Origin: CBDDLD01 sp965250025
GTDB lineage: Bacteria > Bacteroidota > Bacteroidia > Flavobacteriales > Flavobacteriaceae
Direction: 5' to 3'
Length of the DNA: 64,000 nt
Assembly: GCA_965250025.1 (NCBI GenBank)
Contig: OZ252283.1
Location: 1,116,001-1,180,000, forward strand
Every line of letters begins with the position of its first letter. Position 1 is the stretch's first letter. Shown here piece by piece: positions 17,682 to 26,499 of the stretch. The translations under genes and the position numbers were made by a program. The notes under the pieces were generated by a model. The model did no database searches, was not told where the DNA came from, and saw only the letters and a program-made list of their open reading frames with translations.

Positions 17682-17804
17682 GAATTAAATAAGAGTACTT
17701 CTTCTTAGAATTATTAAAGTTTAAATATCAAAATAATTACCCTAGAAAGTAATAATTTAACGTTAATGAGGAAGACTTTTAAGTTTATATGTATTTACTC
17801 TAAT

Positions 17805-17837
17805 ATTTTAACAATTTTGTGTTCGAATTGTTAAAAT
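17805..17837. promoter_or_regulatory. perfect 12-bp inverted repeat, possible operator
   Basis: The left arm ATTTTAACAATT (17805-17816) and the right arm AATTGTTAAAAT (17826-17837) are exact reverse complements separated by nine bases. It has no T tract and no gene end beside it, so it is not a terminator. It lies just upstream of a -7-like box and could bind a dimeric regulator of the T9SS gene. Confidence 0.5.
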
Positions 17838-17857
17838 GCTATTAACACTTTAACGAG

Positions 17858-17865
17858 TATTTTTG
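17858..17865 (+). promoter_or_regulatory. possible -7 element for first T9SS gene (TATTTTTG)
   Basis: A TAnnTTTG match 89 bases before the ATG at 17955, which would give a leader of about 80 bases. A TTG at 17828-17830 lies 27 bases upstream, further than usual, so the promoter is tentative. Confidence 0.35.
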
Positions 17866-17954
17866 TTTTTAAACGATTAACCATTTTCTAATCGGTCATT
17901 AATAAAATTATAACATATTTTAGTTGGCATACTAACTTAATTTAATTATAACAT

Positions 17955-20900
17955 ATGAAGAAAATTACATTTATGCTCATGATGTTGCTTATGACATCTG
18001 TAGCATTCTCTCAAGTTACAATTGGGACTGGAGATGATGGAGGTTCATTTGAATCACCACCATATAATCCTTATTACGGATATTCTTATGGACAGTCAAT
18101 TTATTTGGCTTCTGAGATAAATGCCAGTGGAAACATAACAGCTGTGGAATTCGAGCTCAACGGTGCTGGAACAACAATAGACAGTGCAGATGAAATGGTT
18201 GACGTTTGGATTGGCCATACCACAAAAGCGTCGTTTGACTCAACTACGGATTGGGTAGATGTTTCTACATTAACACAAGTGTTAACTAATGGTACTGTCA
18301 CTTTATCAGGAAGTACAATCACGGTTACGTTTGATGCGCCTTTTGCGTACAATGGTACTGACAATATAATAATAGCAGTTGATGCTAATGAGGATGGGTT
18401 TAACACTTCTGCTGATCATATATTAGCTACAGATGGCCCAACAGCAGATATGTCTATAATGTACAGAAGTGATTCTGTAAATCCTGACCCTACGGCACCT
18501 CCTACAGCTCAAAACTTACGTCAGTCCAGAGGTAATATTACTTTCATAGGAATTACTCAGGCATGTCCTTCACCTTCTAATTTAACAGCTACAAATATTA
18601 CTGATACATCTGCTGATTTAGGTTGGACAGATAATGCCGGAGCTGCATCATGGAATATAGAATTAGGCCTTGATGGTTTTACACCAACAGAGACACCAAC
18701 GAATTCAGGGGTATCAAACCCTTTCAATGCGATGTCACTGACTCCTGCAACAGATTATGATTTTTATGTACAAGCCGATTGTGGTGGTGACACCAGTTCG
18801 TGGGTAGGACCATTTTCTTTTACCACAAATTGCCCTGCTAACTTTACACCAGAGTACAATGCGGATATGTCGGTTAATGCTCCACTTTGTTGGGAGGAGG
18901 CAGATAGTGGTGATGCAACCACAGGTCCTGGCGATTTAGGATCTGGACTATGGTTTTCATCTAATCATAATGGAACACCAAGTAATGTTATTAACATGTT
19001 TTTCAATACCAGAAGTGATTGGATCATTTCTCCGGAATTTGACTTATCTTCTGCAGCGCCTAGCGAGTTGAGAATCTATGTTGCCTTAACAGAAAGTACA
19101 ACTTCTGGTTCTGGAGCCGATTTAGGTTCAGACGATGAAGTACAATTATTAATGACTACAGACGGCGGAGCCAACTGGACCTCTATGCAATCTTGGACAC
19201 AAGGTAATGTGCCAACAGACATAGGTGAACAAATTAGTTATGATTTATCTGCTATAACTGGTACGGTTCAGTTTGCGTTCTTAGGAGATGAAGGTGATGT
19301 CAATGATCCAGAAGATGTGTATTTCCACGTGAGTCAATTCCAAATAAGAGAAATTCCTTCATGTCTTGAACCTACGGATTTAACGGCTACAAATATTACA
19401 GCTACATCAGCTGATTTGGGCTGGACAGATAATGCCGGAGCAGCATCATGGAATGTAGAATTAGGGGTTGATGGTTTTACGCCAACACAAACACCAACGA
19501 ATTCAGGAGTTACAAATCCTTTCAATGCAATGTCACTGACACCTAATACAGCTTATGACTTTTATGTACAAGCCGATTGTGGTGGTGATACTAGTCCATG
19601 GGCGGGACCATTTTCTTTTACCACGCCTTGTACTGCTTTTACGCCAGAGTATGATGCAGACATGTCAACTAATGTCCCAGATTGTTGGGAAGAAGCAAAC
19701 AGTGGAGATGCGACTACAGGACCAGGTGATATAGGTGCCGGATTATGGTTTGCGTCTAATCATAATGGTACACCTAGTAATGTAATTAATATGTTTTCTA
19801 ATACCAGAAGTGATTGGATCATTTCACCTGTGATCGATTTATCTTCTGCTGCGCCTAGCGAATTGAGAATCTATGTAGCATTGACAGAAAGCTTAACCTC
19901 TGGATCTGGAGCCGATTTAGGTTCAGACGATGAAGTACAATTATTAATGACCACTGACGGTGGTGCTAACTGGACTTCTATGCAATCATGGACTCAAGGT
20001 AATGTACCAACAGATGTGGGTGAGCAAATCACTTATGATTTATCAGCTATTACAGGTACGGTTCAGTTTGCATTCTTAGGAGATGAAGGTGATGTTGATG
20101 ACACGGAAGATGTATATTTCCATGTAAGTCAGTTTCAAGTAAGAGAAACTCCTGCTTGTCCTGAGCCATCTGGTCTTACAGTAACACCTAGTTCTCCAAC
20201 AGAAGCAAATGTATCATGGACTTCTAATGGTTCTGAAACACAATGGACATACGAATATGGTGTGTCTCCGTATACTTTTGGAGGCGGTGGAACCTCAGCT
20301 TCAGTAATGACAACGCCTTCGGCCAGTTTATCTGGATTAACACCTGGAGAAACATACGATATATATGTAGTTGCTAATTGTGGCGGTGGTGATAGTGTGC
20401 CTTTAGGACCAACTACTTGGACACAACCTTTAGAAGGGGAGGATTGTACAACTTCATTCTCTGCTACTGTAGAAGCGGATTGTAGTGCTGCAACACCAAT
20501 AAGTTTAGATTTCACTGCAGGTGGATCTGAAACATTACCTAGCTGTGATTTATCAGGAAATACAGGGTATTGGGTAGACTTTAGAGCACCAGGTAGTGGA
20601 ACAATTAACATTAACTTATCTGGATCTGCAACATCAGTAGGTGCGGCTATATTTGATGCTTGTGGTGGTAGTGAAGTATTTTGTAACAATAATACTCTAG
20701 GAGCAGAAACTGAAGTTTCAGGTTTAACACCAGGGGCAAATTATTATATATACTTCTGGCAAGATACAGGAAATGGTGTTGCTGATGTATGTATAGAAGA
20801 AGTTTCTTGTGGTGCACCATCTAATATCGCAGCGGTTGCTACGGATACTACTGCAGATTTATCATGGGATGCAGTACCAGGTGCCGCAAGTTACAACTGG

Positions 20901-21752
20901 GAGATTCAACCAGATGGTACAGCTCAAGGTACAGCTACACCTTTCTCAGGTAATGTAGCAGGTACTACAGATACAGCTACAGGATTAGCCAGTGATACAG
21001 CTTATGACTTGTTTGTACAAGCCGATTGTGGTGGAGGCGGAACCAGTGAATGGGTAGGTCCAATTTCATTCAATACATTAATACCACCTCCAGCATGTGG
21101 TGGTAATTTCTTCGATACAGGAGGATCTTCGGGAAGCTACTCAAGTAATGAGAACTATACGGTAACTATATGTCCTGATACACCAGGAGAAGCTGTAACA
21201 GTTACATTTACCAGTTTCCTAGTAGAAGGTGATGGTGCGGATGATTGTTATGATCAACTATTTATATTCGATGGTTCAGATGATAGTGGTACACCAATTA
21301 CACCTGGATCTCTAGGTATTGGATCTGATGCTAATACTACAGGATTCTGCTGGCAAGAAGTAGGAGATGGTACAGCTGATCTTACTGGTCAGGCCATTAC
21401 ATCTACAGACGCTTCAGGATGTTTAACATTTACCTTTACTTCTGATGGTTCAGTAACATTCTCTGGTTGGGAAGCTAATGTTACTTGTGCTGTTTTAGGT
21501 GTTGATGATGTGGAAGGTCAAGGTAGTGCATTTACATACTATCCTAACCCGGTTAAAAATACATTAACATTGAATGCACAACAAAACATTCAAAATATAA
21601 CAATGTATAACATGTTGGGTCAGCAAGTATTAACAACCTCGCCTAATACACTAAATACAGAAGTAGATATGTCTCAATTAGAGACAGGCACTTACTTTGT
21701 GAAAGTGAGTATTAATGATGCTACCAAAACAGTTAGAGTAATCAAGCAATAG
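17955..21752 (+). CDS. large T9SS-exported multidomain surface protein (FN3, choice-of-anchor, CUB-like)
   Basis: A 1265-residue secreted protein with a signal peptide (about 1-19). After an N-terminal beta domain come FN3-type domains (starting near 204, 470, 735 and 950). Two jelly-roll 'choice-of-anchor J' modules (about 295-465 and 560-730) show WIISP and LRIYVALTES. A region near 840-945 resembles a PPC domain and one near 1045-1165 is CUB-like. The last 73 residues are the T9SS type A sorting domain (YYPNPV, NMLGQQV, GTYFVKV, VIKQ). No catalytic motif is visible; adhesion or matrix binding is an inference. Units 204-469 and 470-734 are near-duplicates. Acidic, low-Lys composition fits a marine cell surface. 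Confidence 0.88.
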   Translation: MKKITFMLMMLLMTSVAFSQVTIGTGDDGGSFESPPYNPYYGYSYGQSIYLASEINASGNITAVEFELNGAGTTIDSADEMVDVWIGHTTKASFDSTTDWVDVSTLTQVLTNGTVTLSGSTITVTFDAPFAYNGTDNIIIAVDANEDGFNTSADHILATDGPTADMSIMYRSDSVNPDPTAPPTAQNLRQSRGNITFIGITQACPSPSNLTATNITDTSADLGWTDNAGAASWNIELGLDGFTPTETPTNSGVSNPFNAMSLTPATDYDFYVQADCGGDTSSWVGPFSFTTNCPANFTPEYNADMSVNAPLCWEEADSGDATTGPGDLGSGLWFSSNHNGTPSNVINMFFNTRSDWIISPEFDLSSAAPSELRIYVALTESTTSGSGADLGSDDEVQLLMTTDGGANWTSMQSWTQGNVPTDIGEQISYDLSAITGTVQFAFLGDEGDVNDPEDVYFHVSQFQIREIPSCLEPTDLTATNITATSADLGWTDNAGAASWNVELGVDGFTPTQTPTNSGVTNPFNAMSLTPNTAYDFYVQADCGGDTSPWAGPFSFTTPCTAFTPEYDADMSTNVPDCWEEANSGDATTGPGDIGAGLWFASNHNGTPSNVINMFSNTRSDWIISPVIDLSSAAPSELRIYVALTESLTSGSGADLGSDDEVQLLMTTDGGANWTSMQSWTQGNVPTDVGEQITYDLSAITGTVQFAFLGDEGDVDDTEDVYFHVSQFQVRETPACPEPSGLTVTPSSPTEANVSWTSNGSETQWTYEYGVSPYTFGGGGTSASVMTTPSASLSGLTPGETYDIYVVANCGGGDSVPLGPTTWTQPLEGEDCTTSFSATVEADCSAATPISLDFTAGGSETLPSCDLSGNTGYWVDFRAPGSGTININLSGSATSVGAAIFDACGGSEVFCNNNTLGAETEVSGLTPGANYYIYFWQDTGNGVADVCIEEVSCGAPSNIAAVATDTTADLSWDAVPGAASYNWEIQPDGTAQGTATPFSGNVAGTTDTATGLASDTAYDLFVQADCGGGGTSEWVGPISFNTLIPPPACGGNFFDTGGSSGSYSSNENYTVTICPDTPGEAVTVTFTSFLVEGDGADDCYDQLFIFDGSDDSGTPITPGSLGIGSDANTTGFCWQEVGDGTADLTGQAITSTDASGCLTFTFTSDGSVTFSGWEANVTCAVLGVDDVEGQGSAFTYYPNPVKNTLTLNAQQNIQNITMYNMLGQQVLTTSPNTLNTEVDMSQLETGTYFVKVSINDATKTVRVIKQ
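18564..19361 (+). repeat. tandem coding repeat, unit 1 (798 bases, FN3 plus anchor-J)
   Basis: It encodes residues 204-469 of the first T9SS protein. Long stretches match the next unit at the DNA level, for example the segment around GACGATGAAGTACAATTATT, at an offset of 795-798 bases. Confidence 0.8.
19362..20156 (+). repeat. tandem coding repeat, unit 2 (795 bases, FN3 plus anchor-J)
   Basis: It encodes residues 470-734 and is one codon shorter than unit 1. Differences are mostly at third codon positions, which points to an old but conserved duplication. Confidence 0.8.
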
Positions 21753-21784
21753 GTTGATGCTATAAACGGATATTATTATATTTC

Positions 21785-21817
21785 AAAAAGGGTTAGACGA
21801 AAGTCTAGCCCTTTTTT
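21785..21817 (+). terminator. intrinsic terminator after first T9SS gene
   Basis: Stem GGGTTAGAC with GTCTAGCCC, extended by A/T pairs, loop GAAA, then six T residues. The A tract in front would also let it act on the other strand. Confidence 0.9.
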
Positions 21818-21955
21818 AGTTATGGATTATTTTGGTGGGATTATTAAAGTAAATTCAGCTTAAATATTTGCATTTCATCGATTAGATATTGCTTAATATG
21901 CTATTAATGAGATTATTAAATAACTTAGATAACATACTAACTTAATTAATTCCAT

Positions 21956-24622
21956 ATGAAAAAAATTACTTTTTATGTTTTTGCACTATTATTTCTTGGT
22001 TTTTCCGGGGATGGTATTGCACAAACTTTGAACCAAAATGCCGGTTGGCCCAATGCAGGTTGGACCATAACCGGAACTTTTGATCCCGCTGGAGGCGATG
22101 CTTTTGAATCGGACCCAACTGTGACAGCAAATTTCTCTTATAATGATGATGATAATGCTACCGGTAGTAATCAAAGTTTTGATGATATAGCTGCTGAATC
22201 TCCTGTAATAGACTTGACTGATGCATTTAACGCAGGAGAAACATGGATTTCTATTACAGCAGATTACAGTTACAATAGGGTAGATGCTGTTGGTGAATTT
22301 TTAGGCTTTCAATATTGGGATGCCGATGGAGCAGTATGGGTAAACTATCCCGGGGGTGTATTTTCGCTTGCCGATGAAAATACATTTACAACTGATAATT
22401 TATGTACTGCTGACCGTGATAATTTTACAACAGATGTCTTGAATATTGCCGGTTTTACGGCTACACAGTTATCTGGCTTCAGGTATAGAATCTATTATGA
22501 TGATGATGCCGATGGAGGGAATGCATGGGAATATGGATTTTGTTTCGATTCACCTACCATTACTTCAGATACACCACCTACGTGCCCTGACCCTTCGGAG
22601 TTAGGAGTGGTCACTACGCAAACATCAGCTGATTTAAGTTGGACAGAAAACGGATCGGCCATGAATTGGGATATTGAATGGGGAACTGAAGGATTTACAC
22701 CAACAGGTACACCTACCATTGATGATACCTCTGATAATCCATACAATCTTATGAGTTTAATGCCTGGAACTTCGTATGATTTTTATGTACGTGCTGATTG
22801 TGGTGGTGATACAAGCAACTGGATAGGACCATTTACGTTTTTAACACTTTTCACTACACCGGCAAATGATGAGTGTAGTGCTGCAGAAGCACTTACTGTT
22901 AATGCAGATTTAAACTGTGGTGTTGTTACTTCCGGAACTACGGCAGGGGCAACGGCATCAGCTGAAGATGATACAGATACTTCCGGAACACCAAATACAG
23001 ATGTTTGGTATAGCTTTGTTGCCACTGGCCCAGCACATAGAATAGAGTTAAGCAATGTGACTAATTTGGGTGGAGGAACTTCAACAAGCGTGGATATGGG
23101 GATATCTCTTTATGATGCTACAGGTGGCTGTGCTTCACTTGTTTTAGTTGCAACTAGTGATCCAGATGCATTTACGGCAATAGACTTACAAGCAGGCACT
23201 ACGTATTATGTTAGAGTATATGGATGGCAAACAGGTATTCAAAATAACAGCTTTGATATTTGTGTGGGTACTCCAGATCCAGTTGTTACAGGATCGTATT
23301 GCTCTGATGCTATAGTGGTTGGAGCCTTGCCATATAACACTTCTGACGATACTTCATTGTATGGTGATGATTATACAGGAACCCCAGGAACAGATTGCGG
23401 GTCAGTAAATAACCATCTGGAAGGCGATGATGTCATCTATGAATACACAGCCACATTTGATGGTTCAATTAATGTTAGTTTGACATCAATCGGAGATACA
23501 TATGCAGGAATATTTGCTTATAATAATTGTTCAGATATAGGATCAGTATGTGCCACAATGGGTGGTGCCAATGGGTTCTCAACAGCTGATCTTGAATTTG
23601 ATATGAATGTCACTAATGGAGAAACGTATTATATTTTGATCTCTACATGGGCATCACCACAAAGTACAACATATACACTTGATATCACTGAAAATTCATG
23701 TACTGATGCTACAGTGAGCTATACCGTAGTTAATGACTGTAACAATAGTGGTGGGTTTTTAATTGATGTTGAGATTACAGATATGGGATCTGCAACAGAT
23801 ATCACGGTAACAAATGATCAAGACGCAACATCTTTTGCTGTGACGTCTCCAGGTACAGTGCAGTTTGGACCTTATACAAATGGCACCGACGTGGTCATCA
23901 CAGTTACTGATGATAATGATGGATCTTGTGTTCAGGATAGTGGAGCTATAACACAAGCTGCTTGCCCTCCGGATAATGTGGATTGTTCTACGGCAGAAAC
24001 GGTTACTGTAGGCATAGGAGAAGATGGTCCTACTGTAGTAGGTACTAATCTAGCTGCAGGAGATTCTGGTGTTCCGGACCCTTCATGTAATGCCTTTTAT
24101 GAAGGCGGCGATATATGGTATGTATTTACGGTTCCGGTTGGTGCAGATAATGTTACATTAGACGTAGCAAGTTCTGGTTTTTCCAGTATAATTGCTGTTG
24201 TTTATGATAATTGTACTGATTTAAACGAAGTGTATTGTAATGTAGTGTTTAGTAGTAGTGCAACATTCAATATTGGCAGTTTAACAGGTGGAGATACCTA
24301 CTATTTAAGACTATATGATTTTAGTAATGATGATATTGGTCCAATTACATTCAATATCAATACACCGGCACTTAGTGTGGACGAGTTTCAAGAAGGAACA
24401 TTTAAATACTATCCTAACCCAGTGAAGAATGCATTAATACTGAATGCCCAGCAAAACATTCAAAATGTAAGATTGTATAACATGTTAGGTCAGGAAGTTT
24501 TAAGTACATCACCTAATACTTTAAATACAGAAGTAGACATGTCTCAATTACAAGCAGGAACTTACTTCGTTAAAGTTAGTGTTAATAATGCGACTAATAC
24601 GGTTAGAATCGTTAAACAGTAA
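21956..24622 (+). CDS. T9SS-exported multidomain surface protein
   Basis: An 888-residue secreted protein with a signal peptide (about 1-22). The N-terminal jelly-roll-like domain (about 23-205) begins TLNQNAGW and contains AESPVIDLT and LSGFRYRIYY. It is shared with the next gene. It is followed by an FN3 domain (about 207-297) and three PPC-like beta modules (about 300-425, 428-580 and 668-800), with an HYR-like segment near 585-660 between them. The T9SS type A sorting domain closes it (YYPNPV, NMLGQEV, GTYFVKV, IVKQ). This tail is almost the same as that of the previous gene. There is no enzyme motif; surface adhesion is inferred only. Confidence 0.87.
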   Translation: MKKITFYVFALLFLGFSGDGIAQTLNQNAGWPNAGWTITGTFDPAGGDAFESDPTVTANFSYNDDDNATGSNQSFDDIAAESPVIDLTDAFNAGETWISITADYSYNRVDAVGEFLGFQYWDADGAVWVNYPGGVFSLADENTFTTDNLCTADRDNFTTDVLNIAGFTATQLSGFRYRIYYDDDADGGNAWEYGFCFDSPTITSDTPPTCPDPSELGVVTTQTSADLSWTENGSAMNWDIEWGTEGFTPTGTPTIDDTSDNPYNLMSLMPGTSYDFYVRADCGGDTSNWIGPFTFLTLFTTPANDECSAAEALTVNADLNCGVVTSGTTAGATASAEDDTDTSGTPNTDVWYSFVATGPAHRIELSNVTNLGGGTSTSVDMGISLYDATGGCASLVLVATSDPDAFTAIDLQAGTTYYVRVYGWQTGIQNNSFDICVGTPDPVVTGSYCSDAIVVGALPYNTSDDTSLYGDDYTGTPGTDCGSVNNHLEGDDVIYEYTATFDGSINVSLTSIGDTYAGIFAYNNCSDIGSVCATMGGANGFSTADLEFDMNVTNGETYYILISTWASPQSTTYTLDITENSCTDATVSYTVVNDCNNSGGFLIDVEITDMGSATDITVTNDQDATSFAVTSPGTVQFGPYTNGTDVVITVTDDNDGSCVQDSGAITQAACPPDNVDCSTAETVTVGIGEDGPTVVGTNLAAGDSGVPDPSCNAFYEGGDIWYVFTVPVGADNVTLDVASSGFSSIIAVVYDNCTDLNEVYCNVVFSSSATFNIGSLTGGDTYYLRLYDFSNDDIGPITFNINTPALSVDEFQEGTFKYYPNPVKNALILNAQQNIQNVRLYNMLGQEVLSTSPNTLNTEVDMSQLQAGTYFVKVSVNNATNTVRIVKQ

Positions 24623-24657
24623 GTTTTGAAGTAATCATTGAAAAATACACATTATCG

Positions 24658-24690
24658 AAAAGGGTTTGACTTTTAAGTCAAACCCTTTTT
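24658..24690 (+). terminator. intrinsic terminator after second T9SS gene
   Basis: A perfect stem of about 14 pairs (AAAAGGGTTTGACT with its complement) with a four-base loop and a T tract. It resembles the terminator after the first T9SS gene in its GGGTT core. Confidence 0.92.
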
Positions 24691-24831
24691 GTATAAAAGT
24701 CAATGGTGATCGTTAATCGATAGTTTTTACTGTTAAAGGAATCTTAACGTGTCTATATGTAGTTCATCGATTAACTCATATGTAATCATTCATATAATAT
24801 ACATTTACGATATAATCTTAATCTATTTATC

Positions 24832-26418
24832 ATGAAAAAAATTACTCTGGGTAGTTTACTATGTATACTACTGTCTATTTCTGGATTTTCCCAGACCTTA
24901 AACCAAACTGCCGATTGGACTAACGGTTCATGGAGTGTTGATGGCACATATACCAATGCAGGCTTATTAAGTGATCCTGGTACAGATGGATTCTTCTCAT
25001 TTGACGATGATGCCGCTGGTTCAGGATCTGATGATTTGATTTTTGCAGAATCACCGGTAATAGATCTCACGGCTGCATACAATAACAACGAGACTCTGAT
25101 TACTGTTTCCAGTGATTACATTTATAGAATTCTTGGAGATGTTTTTAGTCTTGAATATTGGGATGCTGATGCTTCTGCATGGGTATCTTTCTATCAGTTT
25201 TCCGGAAACTCTATGAATGAAGACTATAAAACCTGTTCAAGTCAGGCTGCATTTACTTCCGATGGGTTTTCAATTTCCGGATTTACGCCAACACAATTGT
25301 CGGGATTCAAATACAGAATATTTTATTCTGATGGACCAGGAGAGGGATTCTTATGGGGGTTTTGCGTTTCACCGACAACGATAACGTCAGCTACAGGACC
25401 AGCTTGTGGTACTTTAGGGGCTACAGATGTTAATATAGAACCTTCAGATATTTCAGCAAGCTTTACATGGACACCACCATTATCACAACCTCCTGTAACT
25501 TACGATTGGGAAATTGTAACTGATGGCGGAACAAGAGGTGTCGATACGGTAGATTCTGGTAGTGTAGCGGGTAATGTTGTATCTGCTAATTCTTCAACAA
25601 GTTTGATCGTATCAACAGATTACGATTTATATATCGATGTGAATTGCGGAGGCTCAACAGTAACAACTGGACCAATATCTTTTACGACTCTAGGAGGACC
25701 ACCACCTATTAATGATCTTTGTACCGGAGCCATAGATGTTACTATGGATGTAAGTACTTTTACAGTGGGGACAGCCACAGAATTGGCTAATGATTCTGTT
25801 GAGTTTACAGTGAATTCAAACACACAAGCGGAAATATGTAATGGTTTTGTGATTACGTCTCCAGAAACGGATATGTGGTATACATTTACAGCAAGAAATA
25901 ATTTTGTGAATATAGATGTACAAACCGACTTTGATGCTGTGTTATTCTTATATAGTGGTTCTTGTGGCGCATTGACTTTAGAAGATTGTTCTGACGATTC
26001 TGCGACAGTAATTAATCCTGGAGATGAAAATATAACAGCAACTACATTATCGCCAGGTGTTACATATTATGTTCGTGTAGTAAGTGGGGCACCTAACCCT
26101 ATAGAACCAGACTTTACATTAAAAATATGGTCACCACTACCTCAGGACGCAAGTTTAAGTATTGAAGAACCTGAAGTTGTAAATACTGAAGTGAAATATT
26201 ACCCTAATCCGGTAAGAGATATATTCCATATTAATGCTAATGCTACGATACAAAATATTTCAGTATATAATATCTTGGGTCAGCAAGTATTAAATGTAAC
26301 ACCAGAAGCAAATACATTGTCTTCTGAAGTTAATATGTCTGAATTAAATCAGGGAACATATATCGTAAAAGCCTCTATAGAAGGCGTTACTAAAACCATG
26401 AGAGTTATTAAGCAATAG
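24832..26418 (+). CDS. T9SS-exported surface protein
   Basis: A 528-residue secreted protein with a signal peptide (about 1-21). Its first 180 residues are homologous to those of the second T9SS gene: TLNQTADW, FAESPVIDLT, LEYWDADA and LSGFKYRIFY. Then come an FN3-like domain (about 190-285), a PPC-like module (about 290-435) with ETDMWYTFTA, and a T9SS type A sorting domain (YYPNPV, NILGQQV, GTYIVKA, VIKQ). The order is the same as in the second gene with modules removed, so the two are paralogues. It lacks the shared leader element of the other two genes. Function is unknown beyond likely cell-surface display. Confidence 0.86.
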   Translation: MKKITLGSLLCILLSISGFSQTLNQTADWTNGSWSVDGTYTNAGLLSDPGTDGFFSFDDDAAGSGSDDLIFAESPVIDLTAAYNNNETLITVSSDYIYRILGDVFSLEYWDADASAWVSFYQFSGNSMNEDYKTCSSQAAFTSDGFSISGFTPTQLSGFKYRIFYSDGPGEGFLWGFCVSPTTITSATGPACGTLGATDVNIEPSDISASFTWTPPLSQPPVTYDWEIVTDGGTRGVDTVDSGSVAGNVVSANSSTSLIVSTDYDLYIDVNCGGSTVTTGPISFTTLGGPPPINDLCTGAIDVTMDVSTFTVGTATELANDSVEFTVNSNTQAEICNGFVITSPETDMWYTFTARNNFVNIDVQTDFDAVLFLYSGSCGALTLEDCSDDSATVINPGDENITATTLSPGVTYYVRVVSGAPNPIEPDFTLKIWSPLPQDASLSIEEPEVVNTEVKYYPNPVRDIFHINANATIQNISVYNILGQQVLNVTPEANTLSSEVNMSELNQGTYIVKASIEGVTKTMRVIKQ

Positions 26419-26435
26419 ATTTAGATTATTATATG

Positions 26436-26474
26436 AAAAATAAAAGCCACCATTTGAGGTGGCTTTTATTTTTT
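26436..26474 (+). terminator. intrinsic terminator after third T9SS gene
   Basis: Stem AATAAAAGCCACC with GGTGGCTTTTATT, loop ATTTGA, T tract to 26474. Confidence 0.92.
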
Positions 26475-26482
26475 GGTTTATT

Positions 26483-26490
26483 TACATTTG
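26483..26490 (+). promoter_or_regulatory. -7 promoter element (TACATTTG)
   Basis: A TAnnTTTG match right after the terminator and only nine bases before the ATG at 26500. The transcript would have almost no leader. Confidence 0.5.
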
Positions 26491-26499
26491 TATCTGCCT

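Larger units (their letters stand above)
17613..17954. other. 342-base intergenic region before the first T9SS gene
   Basis: It holds the fabI terminator (17646-17681), a perfect 12-bp inverted repeat (17805-17837), a -7-like box (17858-17865) and a leader element shared with the next T9SS gene (17928-17942). No open frame or RNA gene is convincing. The sequence is very AT-rich. Confidence 0.6.

Noticed and set aside
20135..20689. Reverse frame inside the first T9SS gene
   Set aside because: Pro/Val-rich antisense product of a repetitive beta-strand protein; no signal, motif or promoter.
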